The notes under the pieces are model-generated. The model ran no database searches, was not told the origin of the DNA, and saw only the letters and a program-made list of their open reading frames with translations. From Pseudomonas extremorientalis (GTDB taxonomy: Bacteria; Pseudomonadota; Gammaproteobacteria; Pseudomonadales; Pseudomonadaceae), in contig NZ_MDGK01000056.1 of the NCBI RefSeq assembly GCF_001870465.1, forward strand, positions 124,001-188,000: 64,000 nucleotides of DNA. The letters are read 5' to 3'. This document shows, in pieces, positions 20,269-28,569 of this stretch; the stretch's first letter is position 1; each line of letters opens with the position of its first letter. The position numbers were made by a program, and so were the translations under genes.

Positions 20269-20325
20269 TTGTCTGGATACAGCGGTGGGTTGTCTGGATC
20301 GCAGTATAGGCTTCGATCCAGACAA
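20269..20325. promoter_or_regulatory. Operator-like repeats between araC-type regulator and EamA gene
   Basis: TTGTCTGGAT occurs at 20269-20278 and 20290-20299 as direct repeats 21 bp apart. It recurs inverted at 20316-20325. The last two form a perfect 12-bp inverted repeat (TTGTCTGGATCG/CGATCCAGACAA) with a 12-bp spacer. Spacing by two helical turns and the divergent layout fit AraC-type operator half-sites. Confidence 0.65.
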
Positions 20326-20364
20326 TGGATAATCCTGCCTCACCTATACACCGAGCTCCTTTCG

Positions 20365-21234
20365 ATGCAATACGCTTATCCCTTGCTGGCCATTTTTATC
20401 TGGGCCGGCAACACCGTCGTCAACAAACTGGCCGTGGGTTCGATCTTCCCGGCGGAGATTGGCTTCTATCGCTGGCTGCTGGCGGCACTGCTGTTTACGC
20501 CATTCATGCTCAAGCCGGTGATTGCCCACTGGGCGCAGATCCGCCCGAACCTGGGCAAAGTGTTCATCCTTGGTGTGCTGGGCATGGCGGTGTACCAGAG
20601 CCTGGCCTACTACGCCGCGTCGCTCACCACGGCGACCAACATGGGCATCATCCTGTCCCTGATGCCGTTGATGGCGCTGGCGGCGGCGATCATCAGCCTC
20701 GGCCAACGCCTGACCTACGGCGCGCTGACCGGTGCGGTGCTGTCATTCGCCGGCGTGGTCGTGGTGGTCTCCGCCGGCAGCCTCGGCGCACTGCTGCAAC
20801 ATGGGGTCAACCTGGGTGACGGCATGATGCTGGTCGCCACCCTGGCCTATGCGGTCTACAGCACCCTGCTGAAGAAATGGCAACTGCGCCTGCCCCCGCT
20901 GGTGCTGCTGTATCTTCAGGTGCTGGTGGCGGTGGTGGTGCTGTTTCCGCTGTTCCTGTTCTCGGCCAAGGCCGGCCTGGGCTGGGCCAACATTCCGCTG
21001 GTGTTGTATGCATGCCTGTTGGCTTCGATGCTGGCACCGCTGGCCTGGATGCACTCGGTGAAAACCCTGGGCCCGAGCCGCACCACGTTGTTTTTCAACC
21101 TGCTGCCGTTGATCACCGCGCTGATCGCCGCCGTGGTGTTGAAAGAAGAACTGGCGCCGTACCACCTGGTGGGCGGCCTGCTGACCTTGGGCGGGGTGAT
21201 CTTGTCGGAGCGCTGGACCACCCCAGTGCGTTAA
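20365..21234 (+). CDS. EamA-family (DMT) transporter
   Basis: 289 aa from the ATG at 20365 (MQYAYPLLAIFIWAGNTVVN). Ten hydrophobic segments form two EamA repeats. The N-terminal WAGNTVVNKLA and the FYRW motif are typical of DMT superfamily metabolite exporters at the inner membrane. The substrate is unknown. Its expression is probably set by the divergent AraC-type regulator. The stop codon overlaps the stop of the convergent lipase gene by 4 bp. Confidence 0.87.
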   Translation: MQYAYPLLAIFIWAGNTVVNKLAVGSIFPAEIGFYRWLLAALLFTPFMLKPVIAHWAQIRPNLGKVFILGVLGMAVYQSLAYYAASLTTATNMGIILSLMPLMALAAAIISLGQRLTYGALTGAVLSFAGVVVVVSAGSLGALLQHGVNLGDGMMLVATLAYAVYSTLLKKWQLRLPPLVLLYLQVLVAVVVLFPLFLFSAKAGLGWANIPLVLYACLLASMLAPLAWMHSVKTLGPSRTTLFFNLLPLITALIAAVVLKEELAPYHLVGGLLTLGGVILSERWTTPVR

Positions 21235-22121
21235 ACCCCGGCCGCCTTCAAGCGCCGGGCATGCTCGACAAATAGCCGGATCGGCTCCGCGCCCTTGCCC
21301 ACCAGGCCCAGGGACTGGTTGACGATATCGAAGTGGTCCAGAGCGTAGTCATCACCGATCACCAACCCCAGGTGTGAGCTATAGCGCCCGACCATGCCGT
21401 CGCACTGGCCTTTTTCCCGCACGAAGCTGCGGGCGAACAAACGGCAACTGCGGTTCGTGCCGTCGAACAGGTTGCGGCCACGGTCAGTGATGCCCGGCTG
21501 CAAGGTGCCGGACCACGAGTAATAGCGCACGCCGTTGACCTCTTCGGCACCCTGCCCGCCCCAGGTCTGCGGCAACCCCTGCGGGTATTGCTGGTTGAAC
21601 AACGCCACGCCGGCACTGGTCAGTGAGTGATGGGACGCCTGCAAATCTGCCTTGAAGCGTGGCCCGCGATAGCCGGTTTCCAGCACGCCCATCACCCAGG
21701 CGGCCAGGTGAAACAGCGCGCTCATGATTCGGCCCTTCACGCCGTCAGCGGGGTAATGCAGGTGGATATGGTCCGCCAGCTCCGAGCCATGATTGGGGCC
21801 TGCCACGGAGGTCACCGAGGCGACCCACTCAGGGCGCTTGGCCGCCGCATACCGCGCAGTGAGCGAGCCCTGGCTGTGGCCGATCAGGTTGACCTTGTCG
21901 GCACCGGTTTCGCGGCGAATGCGTTCGATCTGCAGCAACAGTTGCTCGCCACGCACCTCACTGGAATCCAGCGGCGCCACCTGCACGGGAAACACCTGCG
22001 CCCCGCCCGCCCGCAATGCCGGGACGATGCCGTACCAGTAAGGGAACCAGCCCAGGCGCACGAAACCGAGCATGCCGGGTACCAACACCAGGGGGTAACG
22101 CGTGGCCAACGACTGCGGCAT
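21231..22121 (-). CDS. Triacylglycerol lipase-like alpha/beta hydrolase
   Basis: 296 aa. It begins near YPLVLVPGMLGF, the oxyanion-strand motif of bacterial family I lipases. The nucleophile elbow is GHSQG with Ser83. A DDYALDHFDIVNQ segment near 257-268 supplies the likely catalytic His263 and calcium-site-like Asp residues, as in LipA relatives. There is no clear signal peptide and no lipase foldase gene beside it, so it may be cytoplasmic or foldase-independent. It converges on and overlaps the end of the EamA gene. Confidence 0.85.
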   Translation of the reverse strand: MPQSLATRYPLVLVPGMLGFVRLGWFPYWYGIVPALRAGGAQVFPVQVAPLDSSEVRGEQLLLQIERIRRETGADKVNLIGHSQGSLTARYAAAKRPEWVASVTSVAGPNHGSELADHIHLHYPADGVKGRIMSALFHLAAWVMGVLETGYRGPRFKADLQASHHSLTSAGVALFNQQYPQGLPQTWGGQGAEEVNGVRYYSWSGTLQPGITDRGRNLFDGTNRSCRLFARSFVREKGQCDGMVGRYSSHLGLVIGDDYALDHFDIVNQSLGLVGKGAEPIRLFVEHARRLKAAGV

Positions 22122-22292
22122 GAACCGGGCATCCTCTCAATCCGATCCATCCAGCCTAGCCCAGCCTCAAGTCGGGCTTGTGACGTTGCCGGTAAATCCA
22201 ATAAAACTTTTTGCTCCTCCCAGGACTCACAACTTGGAGCGATCACGCCGGCAGAGCGTGGCGCAAAACCGGATTAGCCCCAGGAGATAGAG

Positions 22293-22823
22293 ATGACCGA
22301 AGCAAACTTGACTGACGTTGCGACCCTGCGCAGCCGCGCCCGCCAGAACGTCGAAAACGGTGCCGTGACCGAGGGCTATGACGCCGACCGCGAAGAAATC
22401 ATCCGCCTGCTCAACGCGTCGCTGGCCACCGAGCTGGTCTGCGTGTTGCGCTACAAGCGTCATTACTTCATGGCCAGCGGCATCAAGGCCGCCGTCGCTG
22501 CGCAGGAATTCCTCGAACACGCCACCCAGGAAGCCGAACACGCCGACAAACTCGCCGAACGCATCGTGCAGTTGGGCGGCGAGCCGGAGTTCAACCCGGA
22601 CCTGCTGTCGAAGAACTCCCATGCGCAATACGTGGCCGGCAAGGACCTCAAGGAGATGGTCTACGAAGACCTGGTCGCCGAACGGATTGCCGTGGACAGC
22701 TACCGCGAAATCATCCAGTACATCGGTGATAAGGACCCAACCACCCGCCGCCTGTTCGAAGAGATCCTCGCGCAGGAAGAAGAGCATGCCGACGACATGG
22801 CGGATATTCTCGAAAGCCTGTAA
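22293..22823 (+). CDS. Ferritin-like / bacterioferritin-type protein
   Basis: 176 aa, strong Shine-Dalgarno AGGAG. A four-helix ferritin-like fold is suggested by regularly spaced acidic and His residues: ASLATELVCVLRYKRHYF, EFLEHATQEAEHADKLAERI, EDLVAERIAVDSYREII and EILAQEEEHADDM. The ExxH pairs are diiron ligands of ferroxidase-type proteins. The length is slightly greater than Bfr (about 158 aa) because of a 25-residue N-terminal extension. The role is inferred to be iron storage or detoxification. No obvious haem-ligand methionine assignment was attempted. A REP doublet follows. Confidence 0.82.
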   Translation: MTEANLTDVATLRSRARQNVENGAVTEGYDADREEIIRLLNASLATELVCVLRYKRHYFMASGIKAAVAAQEFLEHATQEAEHADKLAERIVQLGGEPEFNPDLLSKNSHAQYVAGKDLKEMVYEDLVAERIAVDSYREIIQYIGDKDPTTRRLFEEILAQEEEHADDMADILESL

Positions 22824-22845
22824 CCCGGCAGAACGCAATACCCAT

Positions 22846-22933
22846 GTGGGAGGGGGCTTGCCCCCGATAGCGGTGGATCAGTCAATTGAGATATCGACTG
22901 ATATGCCGCCATCGGGGGCAAGCCCCCTCCCAC
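22846..22933. repeat. REP doublet (REPIN-like)
   Basis: Inverted copies at 22846-22868 and 22910-22933 flank a spacer that itself contains an imperfect palindrome (ATCAGTCAATTGAGATATCGACTGAT region). The doublet lies in the convergent gap between the ferritin-like and AsmA genes. Confidence 0.85.
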
Positions 22934-22941
22934 ATTTGCAG

Positions 22942-25011
22942 TTAGCCTTTCACGGTTTTTGGCGCCTTGCCTTCTTTCATCTGTTGCAGCAGCGGCGCGC
23001 ACTCGTTCGGTTCCCCGCCACTCGGGGCAACCAGCGCCAGCAACCCGGCAGCCGGTCCGGCGATGACCCCCAGCGCCACCATGCCTGCGCCACGCAGTGC
23101 CAACGGAATGGCCTTCACACCCGCATTCGGCTTGATGAACGGCCCATTCACATACAGCGGTGAACGCAGGGAGAACAGGCGGAAGCCTTTCGATTCCGGC
23201 GTAATGGTGAGATCCAATTGCTCCGTGGCCATGTTCGCCGTGCCATCGATGTAGACGATAGCGTTCTCGGTATCGAACACGAACAGACGTGTGGTCGCCA
23301 GGCCGGTCTTGATGCCGAAGTCCGCCGCGGCACAGTTGATCTTCACTTCTTTATCGCCGAACAGGCGGCCGACCACGTAGTTGCCCACATTGAGCCCGGC
23401 GATTTCCATCAGGCCACGGCTGATCGCGCCGTCGTTGATGAGCATCTTCAGGTCACCGTTGGAAGTGCCCAGCAATGCCGCCACCGAGTTGCCGCGCCCG
23501 GAAATATCGGCATCGCCATTGAGTTCACCGAAGCTGGTCTTCATCGGTTCGAAGGTCGGGAACAGTTGTTTGAGCTTGAAGTTGCGCGCAGTGAGTTTGG
23601 CGCGGCCTTCCATCGGCGTGGTGCGGCCATTCAGGCGAATCTGCGCATCCAGCTTGCCGCCGGCCACGCCGAAACGCAGGGGTTCGAGGCTCAGTTCGCC
23701 GTCATTCAGCACTAGGTGGGTGTAGAGATCGGTGAACGGCAGATCGGCACTGTGCACGATGCGTTTGCCGGTGAATTCCACATCGGCATCCATCACGCGC
23801 CAGCGCTCGGTGCGGAATTCTTCCACCGGCAACACTTTGGTCGCCGGTTGCTTGCTGTCGCCACCACGGGCTTTTTGCTTGGCGTTGGAGTCGGCGCCGA
23901 TCAGGGGCGCGAGGTCGGTCATCAGCAGTTGGTTGGACACCAGCGTGCCACTGAGCTTGGGCCGTGGCTGGCTGGCGAAGTAGGCGAGGCTGCCGTGGAT
24001 GTCGCTGTTGCCGATCTTGCCGTTGAAGTTTTCATAGCTGAACGAGGCACCGGTGGGCTCGTGCAGCTTGGCGATCAGGTGGCCATCGGTGGAATAGGCC
24101 GGTGAATCCGGCAGGGTCACGCCGGTCAGCGGGTACAGGTTGCCCAGGCTGGAACCGGCGAGTTTCAGGCGCAGGTCGAGGGCGCCCAGATTCAGTGGGT
24201 CCGTGAGGGTGCCGGCCAGGGCGATGCTGGTGTCGGCAATCTTGACCTGGGCTTGCAGAGGGAACGGCTTGGCCGCGTCCTGCAAGGCCAGCAGGCCGCC
24301 GATCTTGCCGCTGCCGTCGAGTTTCTGGCCGTGGTACTGGCCTTTGACCTTGAGGCCGAATGCATAGTCCTGAGGGGCCGAGCCTTTTTCCAGGGCTTTC
24401 TTGGCATCCGCGTCGCCGACGATTTCGCCGAAGGGAATGGGTTTGCCCAACGGATCGATGATCACATCCAGTTGAGACTTGAGGGTCTGGTCGTCGAGGG
24501 TCACGTGGCCTTTGTCGAAGCCGATGGCGCCGATATCCACCACCCAGTTGGAGGGCTCGGCGTTGGGGTCCTTGGGGTCGAACGTGAAGGTCCAGTTGGC
24601 GCGACCGTCGGCCAGGCGCTGCAATTGCGCGCTGGGCTCAGTGAGGTCGATGCGCGGGATCACTACACGCTGCACCAGCAACGCCAGGGGCGAAATGCGC
24701 AGTTCCACCTTCTTGAGGGTGACCATCTGCGGGTTTTTCGACCAGTCAGGGTTGCCCAGGGTCAGGTCTTCGGCAATCACATGGGGCCACGGCACCCAGG
24801 CGCGCCAGCCGCCTTCATCGGGCTCGCGCGCCCACACCACCGCCAGGTTGCCATTGATGGCAAACGGTCGATGCAATTCTTCGGAGACCTTGGCATTGAG
24901 GGGGGGCTTGATGCGGTTCCAATCAAAGAACACCAGGACCAATACCACTATGGCGATTAACAGAACGAAGCTGGCGCAGCTCCAAGCGGCGATTTTACGC
25001 GTGCGCGTCAT
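22942..25011 (-). CDS. AsmA family protein
   Basis: 689 aa with a single N-terminal membrane helix (about 9-29, CASFVLLIAIVVLVLVFFDW), then a long periplasmic domain. The N-terminal region (SEELHRPFAINGNLAV) and C-terminal region (GLMEIAGLNVGNYVV, GTANMATEQLDLTITPES) match the AsmA/YhjG-like group. These proteins belong to the bridge-like family linked to phospholipid and outer-membrane homeostasis. GGAG precedes the ATG at 25011. Confidence 0.85.
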   Translation of the reverse strand: MTRTRKIAAWSCASFVLLIAIVVLVLVFFDWNRIKPPLNAKVSEELHRPFAINGNLAVVWAREPDEGGWRAWVPWPHVIAEDLTLGNPDWSKNPQMVTLKKVELRISPLALLVQRVVIPRIDLTEPSAQLQRLADGRANWTFTFDPKDPNAEPSNWVVDIGAIGFDKGHVTLDDQTLKSQLDVIIDPLGKPIPFGEIVGDADAKKALEKGSAPQDYAFGLKVKGQYHGQKLDGSGKIGGLLALQDAAKPFPLQAQVKIADTSIALAGTLTDPLNLGALDLRLKLAGSSLGNLYPLTGVTLPDSPAYSTDGHLIAKLHEPTGASFSYENFNGKIGNSDIHGSLAYFASQPRPKLSGTLVSNQLLMTDLAPLIGADSNAKQKARGGDSKQPATKVLPVEEFRTERWRVMDADVEFTGKRIVHSADLPFTDLYTHLVLNDGELSLEPLRFGVAGGKLDAQIRLNGRTTPMEGRAKLTARNFKLKQLFPTFEPMKTSFGELNGDADISGRGNSVAALLGTSNGDLKMLINDGAISRGLMEIAGLNVGNYVVGRLFGDKEVKINCAAADFGIKTGLATTRLFVFDTENAIVYIDGTANMATEQLDLTITPESKGFRLFSLRSPLYVNGPFIKPNAGVKAIPLALRGAGMVALGVIAGPAAGLLALVAPSGGEPNECAPLLQQMKEGKAPKTVKG

Positions 25012-25370
25012 TGCACAGGACTCCTGAATACGACTGGCCGGATGACAGCCTTTAAGGACAGCTTATAGGACTACGACTGGCAAACCGCAGCGGGGTTTAA
25101 CCCAATCGCCGATTTGCCAGGAAAAAGCTCATTTCCTGACCGACTCGACAGATTCCACCTGCGCCGCCGCACCATTGTTACCCATGCGCGTGTCGAAAAT
25201 ACCCACACCGGTGCAAAACCGCGTGCTTGAGAGGCCCGTCCTAGAGCCTCCGACCAGAACAATCAATTCTGTTGATTATTACCATTGTGTTTATGAACTT
25301 TTATATCGACTTATCGAGAGTAGCATTAGCCCTGTACCCACTTTATCGCCCTCCCAAGGAGCAACCCATC
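25012..25370. other. Gene-free stretch upstream of the repeat-rich secreted protein
   Basis: 359 bp with no convincing coding frame. The right half is AT-richer and carries an inverted repeat AATCAA-N5-TTGATT at 25261-25277, about 95 bp before the next start. It presumably holds the promoters of asmA (leftwards) and of the secreted-protein gene (rightwards). No clear -35/-10 pair was assigned. Confidence 0.4.
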
Positions 25371-25823
25371 ATGAAACGTCAAGTACTCGCTACCGTCCTG
25401 TTATCCATCCTGGCTTCCAGTGCTTTTGCCCTGCCAGCCGCCGAACAGGCCACCCCACAAGTCAAAGCCGACGCCGCTCATTTCAGCCAGACCGTCGCTC
25501 GCAGCGGTTCGCAAGAAGAAGAGAACCGTGACTACGCCAAAGGCGCCGTTGCTGAGAATGGCTCGGAACAAGCCAACAAACGCGCCTACACCGAAGGCCT
25601 GACCGAAAACGGTCGCAACCGCCTGGAACAGAAAGGTCTGGTTGAAGGTGGCGCCGATCGTCTGCTGGAACGCAATGCTGTTGCCGAAGGTGGCCGTGAT
25701 CGCCTTGAACAGAAAGGCCTGGTTGAAGGTGGTGCTGAACAAGCCAATGAACGTGCCTACACCCAGGGTATTGCCGAAGGCGGTGCTGACCGTCTGCAAG
25801 AACTGCATCAAGCACAGAGCTAA
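25371..25823 (+). CDS. Secreted protein with imperfect AEGGADRL-type repeats, function unknown
   Basis: 150 aa, AAGGAG Shine-Dalgarno. A signal peptide (MKRQVLATVLLSILASSAFA) precedes a hydrophilic, Glu/Asn/Gly/Arg-rich mature region. From about residue 57 there are six consecutive units of 13-17 residues. Each opens with (V/L/I)xE(G/N)G and continues with xxDRLxE or xEQAN(K/E)RAY. Examples are VEGGADRLLERN, AEGGRDRLEQKG and AEGGADRLQEL. Two units are almost identical at DNA level (near 25628 and 25711), pointing to repeat expansion. It is probably periplasmic or extracellular. I recognise no function. A strong terminator follows. Confidence 0.75.
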   Translation: MKRQVLATVLLSILASSAFALPAAEQATPQVKADAAHFSQTVARSGSQEEENRDYAKGAVAENGSEQANKRAYTEGLTENGRNRLEQKGLVEGGADRLLERNAVAEGGRDRLEQKGLVEGGAEQANERAYTQGIAEGGADRLQELHQAQS

Positions 25824-25841
25824 CCCCGTGGTGGCCGAAAA

Positions 25842-25869
25842 AAAAGCCCGATCTGTCGATCGGGCTTTT
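25842..25869 (+). terminator. Rho-independent terminator
   Basis: A perfect 12-bp stem, AAAAGCCCGATC/GATCGGGCTTTT, with a TGTC loop lies 18 bp after the repeat-protein stop. The T-run is part of the stem and the A-run on the left could make it bidirectional. Confidence 0.92.
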
Positions 25870-25974
25870 GCTTTCCTGTAGATCGCGGCACGCCCTTCCC
25901 CTGCCAAGTTCGACGCCAACAGAACTGTTTTGCTAGAGTGCGTCGCTGTACTTGCCGACAAAGCCCGCTCGCCA

Positions 25975-26607
25975 ATGCTGCCCCGCGCCGAACAGAAGCA
26001 ACAGACACGCCTCGCCCTGATGGACGCAGCCCGCCATCTGATGGAGTGTGGCCGTGGGTTTGGCAGCCTGAGCCTGCGCGAAGTGGCGAAGACGGCCGGC
26101 ATCGTGCCCACCGGTTTCTACCGTCATTTTGCCGATATGGACCAGCTTGGGCTCGTCCTGGTCAGCGAGGTGGGCCAGACCTTCCGCGCCACGATCCGCC
26201 TGGTGCGCCACAACGAGTTCGTGATGGGCGGCATTATCGATGCCTCCGTGCGGATCTTCCTGGATGTGGTCTCAGCCAACCGTTCGCAATTCCTGTTCCT
26301 GGCCCGTGAACAATACGGTGGCTGCCTGGCGGTGCGCCAAGCGATCGGCGCCTTGCGCGAAGACATCACCCGCGACCTGGCAGCCGACCTGACGCTGATG
26401 CCCAAGCTGCAGCATCTGGATGCCGAAGGTTTGCACGTGATGGCCGACCTGATCGTTAAAAGTGTATTCGCTACGCTGCCCGATATCATCGACCCGCCGG
26501 CCCAGGCCCTGCCTGACCACCTCACGCCCCAGGCAAAAATCACCCAGCAATTGCGCTTTATCTTTATCGGTTTGAAACACTGGCAAGGCCTGGGCAGCAC
26601 CGAGTAA
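25975..26607 (+). CDS. TetR-family regulator, FabR/DesT-like
   Basis: 210 aa from the ATG at 25975 (MLPRAEQKQQTR). The N-terminal helix-turn-helix SLREVAKTAGIVPTGFYRHFADMDQLGLVLV is close to E. coli FabR ([20 protein letters not shown]). FabR-like proteins repress unsaturated fatty-acid synthesis or desaturation genes in response to acyl-CoA/ACP pools. No fatty-acid gene is adjacent, so the target is inferred only from similarity. The gene is convergent with the NlpC/P60 gene, 5 bp apart. No good ribosome-binding site is seen. Confidence 0.82.
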   Translation: MLPRAEQKQQTRLALMDAARHLMECGRGFGSLSLREVAKTAGIVPTGFYRHFADMDQLGLVLVSEVGQTFRATIRLVRHNEFVMGGIIDASVRIFLDVVSANRSQFLFLAREQYGGCLAVRQAIGALREDITRDLAADLTLMPKLQHLDAEGLHVMADLIVKSVFATLPDIIDPPAQALPDHLTPQAKITQQLRFIFIGLKHWQGLGSTE

Positions 26608-26612
26608 CGCCG

Positions 26613-27110
26613 TCATCCCGCTGAGTGGAAGCGCTTGGCCGTGGTGTAGTTCCTGTTCCAGTAGTTGTTGCTCAATGAATCGATGCGGATGCTCTTGCCG
26701 GTACGCGGCGAATGAATAAATTTGCCCTCGCCGATATACAGGCCCACATGGCTGACCTGGCCGCGCCCGTTGCCCTTGAAAAACACCGCATCGCCGGGCT
26801 TGAGCGCATTGCGCTTGATGGTCGGGGCCGTGGAGCGGTGCATCGCGACCGTCGTACGGGGTAGCTGGATATTGGCTTGGGTCTTGAACAGATAGACCAG
26901 GAAACTGCTGCAATCGAAGCCCTGGTCCGCCGAGGTGCCGCCCCATTTGTACGGCGTGCCCAGCAGTTCGTGGGCGCGGTCGATCACGTCATCGATGGAT
27001 GCTTCTTTCAGTGAAGCGGAGAAAGAGGCGTTAGGCTGCAGGTTGGCGGAGGCCGAGGACAGCATAAAAGTCAGGCTGACTATAAACAGGTAACAAAGTG
27101 ACTTGAACAT
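26613..27110 (-). CDS. NlpC/P60 (C40) family cell-wall peptidase
   Basis: 165 aa. It has an N-terminal signal peptide (about 1-22), then the NlpC/P60 domain. The catalytic Cys67 is in GFDCSSF, His121 in SHVGLYIG and His133 in FIHSP. TPYKWGG and the PGDAVFF motif are also typical. It probably cleaves peptide stems of peptidoglycan in the periplasm. It lacks a lipobox and a separate binding domain, so it is a minimal Spr/NlpC-like enzyme. Its upstream region is shared with the ureE promoter. Confidence 0.9.
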   Translation of the reverse strand: MFKSLCYLFIVSLTFMLSSASANLQPNASFSASLKEASIDDVIDRAHELLGTPYKWGGTSADQGFDCSSFLVYLFKTQANIQLPRTTVAMHRSTAPTIKRNALKPGDAVFFKGNGRGQVSHVGLYIGEGKFIHSPRTGKSIRIDSLSNNYWNRNYTTAKRFHSAG

Positions 27111-27241
27111 GATGAACGTCGCAGTGGATTAAACACGGCGCACAGACTAAAGATCTCGCAGGTAACTTGATGAACGCCAATTCCTTTGACCCTGTAGGGA
27201 AAATCTGAAAACACCCATCACAGTGCAACAGGCAACACTTC

Positions 27242-27256
27242 GCACCATTTTGGCGC
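27242..27256. promoter_or_regulatory. Candidate NtrC binding site upstream of ureE
   Basis: GCACCATTTTGGCGC closely matches the NtrC palindrome GCACCA-N3-TGGTGC, with one base off. It lies about 105-115 bp before the predicted sigma-54 transcription start, a normal enhancer distance. Confidence 0.5.
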
Positions 27257-27332
27257 AATTCAGCCGAGTCTTTTCGCCCTATTTAGTGGCGCCACCCACA
27301 CACCTACAGGCATTTCCTACACCCCAGTGAGG

Positions 27333-27349
27333 TTGGCAAGCCCCTTGCT
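27333..27349 (+). promoter_or_regulatory. Sigma-54 promoter for ureEFG-hupE
   Basis: TTGGCAAGCCCCTTGCT has the invariant GG (27335-27336) and GC (27347-27348) separated by exactly 10 bp. It differs from the TGGCACG-N4-TTGCW consensus at one base. It lies about 37 bp before the ureE start and fits nitrogen control. Confidence 0.65.
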
Positions 27350-27385
27350 CTAGCTGTTGCATCGCTCATAGCTGGAAGCTTCCTG

Positions 27386-27886
27386 ATGCTGGTGATCCAC
27401 CGCCGAATCGCCCCCCAAGCCCTCTGGGCCGCCGAGTTGCTGCTGAACTTCGAAGCTCGCAGCAAAAGCCGCCTGCGCTGTTTCAGTGCCGACGGTGAAG
27501 ACGTAGGCCTTTTTCTGGAGCGCGGCCAGCCTCCGTTGCACGATGGCGAATTCCTGCAGGCTGAAGACGGACGCGTCGTACGTGTGCGCGCCCGGCCTGA
27601 ACACCTCTTACACGTGACCTGCAGCAGTGCATTCGAACTGACCCGTGCGGCCTATCACCTGGGCAATCGCCACGTCGCGTTACAAGTAGGTGACGGCTGG
27701 TTGCGCCTGCTCGACGACTACGTGCTCAAGGCCATGCTCGAACAGTTGGGTGCGCAAACGCAAACCATCGAAGCGCCGTTTCAACCGGAGCATGGTGCCT
27801 ATGGCGGCGGCCATCATCATTCGCGCCATGGCGATGAAGACTTCAATTACCCGCCCAAGCTGCATCAGTTCGGCGTGCGTCTATGA
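27386..27886 (+). CDS. ureE: Urease accessory protein UreE (nickel chaperone)
   Basis: 166 aa, ATG at 27386 with GGAAG upstream. The N-terminal domain (HRRIAPQALWAAELLLNFEARSKSR) leads to the metallochaperone domain with the conserved GNRHVALQ segment (nickel-site His). A short His-rich tail contains GGGHHHSRHGDED. UreE delivers nickel to the UreG/UreF/UreD-urease complex in the cytoplasm. The stop overlaps the start of ureF by four bases (ATGA), showing translational coupling. The structural genes ureABC and ureD are not in this window. Confidence 0.95.
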   Translation: MLVIHRRIAPQALWAAELLLNFEARSKSRLRCFSADGEDVGLFLERGQPPLHDGEFLQAEDGRVVRVRARPEHLLHVTCSSAFELTRAAYHLGNRHVALQVGDGWLRLLDDYVLKAMLEQLGAQTQTIEAPFQPEHGAYGGGHHHSRHGDEDFNYPPKLHQFGVRL

Positions 27887-28557
27887 ACCCAGCCTGGGCG
27901 CTGCTGCGTCTGGCCAGTCCGCAATTGCCGATTGGCGGATACAGCTATTCACAGGGCCTGGAAATGGCTGTCGAGAACGGTCGCGTCAACGATGCGGCCA
28001 GTGCACGCCGCTGGATCAGCGACCAGTTGCTGCTCAACCTCGCGCGTTTCGAGGCGCCGTTGCTGCTCGCCCATTGCCAGGCCGCCCAGGCGGCGGATTG
28101 GTCGCGCCTGGCACAGTTGTGTGAGGAACACCGCGCCAGCCGTGAGACACGCGAGCTGTATCAGGAAAGCCGGCAGATGGGCTACTCCCTGCAACAACTG
28201 CTCAATGGCCTGCCCGAGTTGGACGACGCGGCCCGCACCTTTCTTCAACAGTGCACCGAACCTCACCTCGCCCTGGGCTGGGCCCTGGCCGCCCGCGCCT
28301 GGCACATCAGCCCCGCCGATGCCCTCGCCGCGTGGCTGTGGAGCTGGCTGGAAAACCAATTGGCGGTGCTGATGAAAACCCTGCCACTGGGCCAGCAAGC
28401 CGCCCAACGCCTGACCAGCGAACTGCTGCCGCTGTTGCAACAAGCCCAGCAGGACGCCAACCACATCGACCCTGATCATCTCGGCAGCGCCGCGTTTGGC
28501 CTGTCCCTGGCGTGCATGGCCCACGAGCGCCAGTACAGCCGCCTGTTCCGTTCCTAG
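27883..28557 (+). CDS. ureF: Urease accessory protein UreF
   Basis: 224 aa, all-helical. The N-terminus (LRLASPQLPIGGYSYSQGLEMAVE) holds the family signature PIGGYSYSQGLE. UreF acts with UreD and UreG on apo-urease and is thought to gate GTP-dependent nickel insertion. It is coupled to ureE (ATGA overlap) and followed after 12 bp by ureG. Confidence 0.95.
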   Translation: MNPAWALLRLASPQLPIGGYSYSQGLEMAVENGRVNDAASARRWISDQLLLNLARFEAPLLLAHCQAAQAADWSRLAQLCEEHRASRETRELYQESRQMGYSLQQLLNGLPELDDAARTFLQQCTEPHLALGWALAARAWHISPADALAAWLWSWLENQLAVLMKTLPLGQQAAQRLTSELLPLLQQAQQDANHIDPDHLGSAAFGLSLACMAHERQYSRLFRS

Positions 28558-28569
28558 GAGACAACACAC

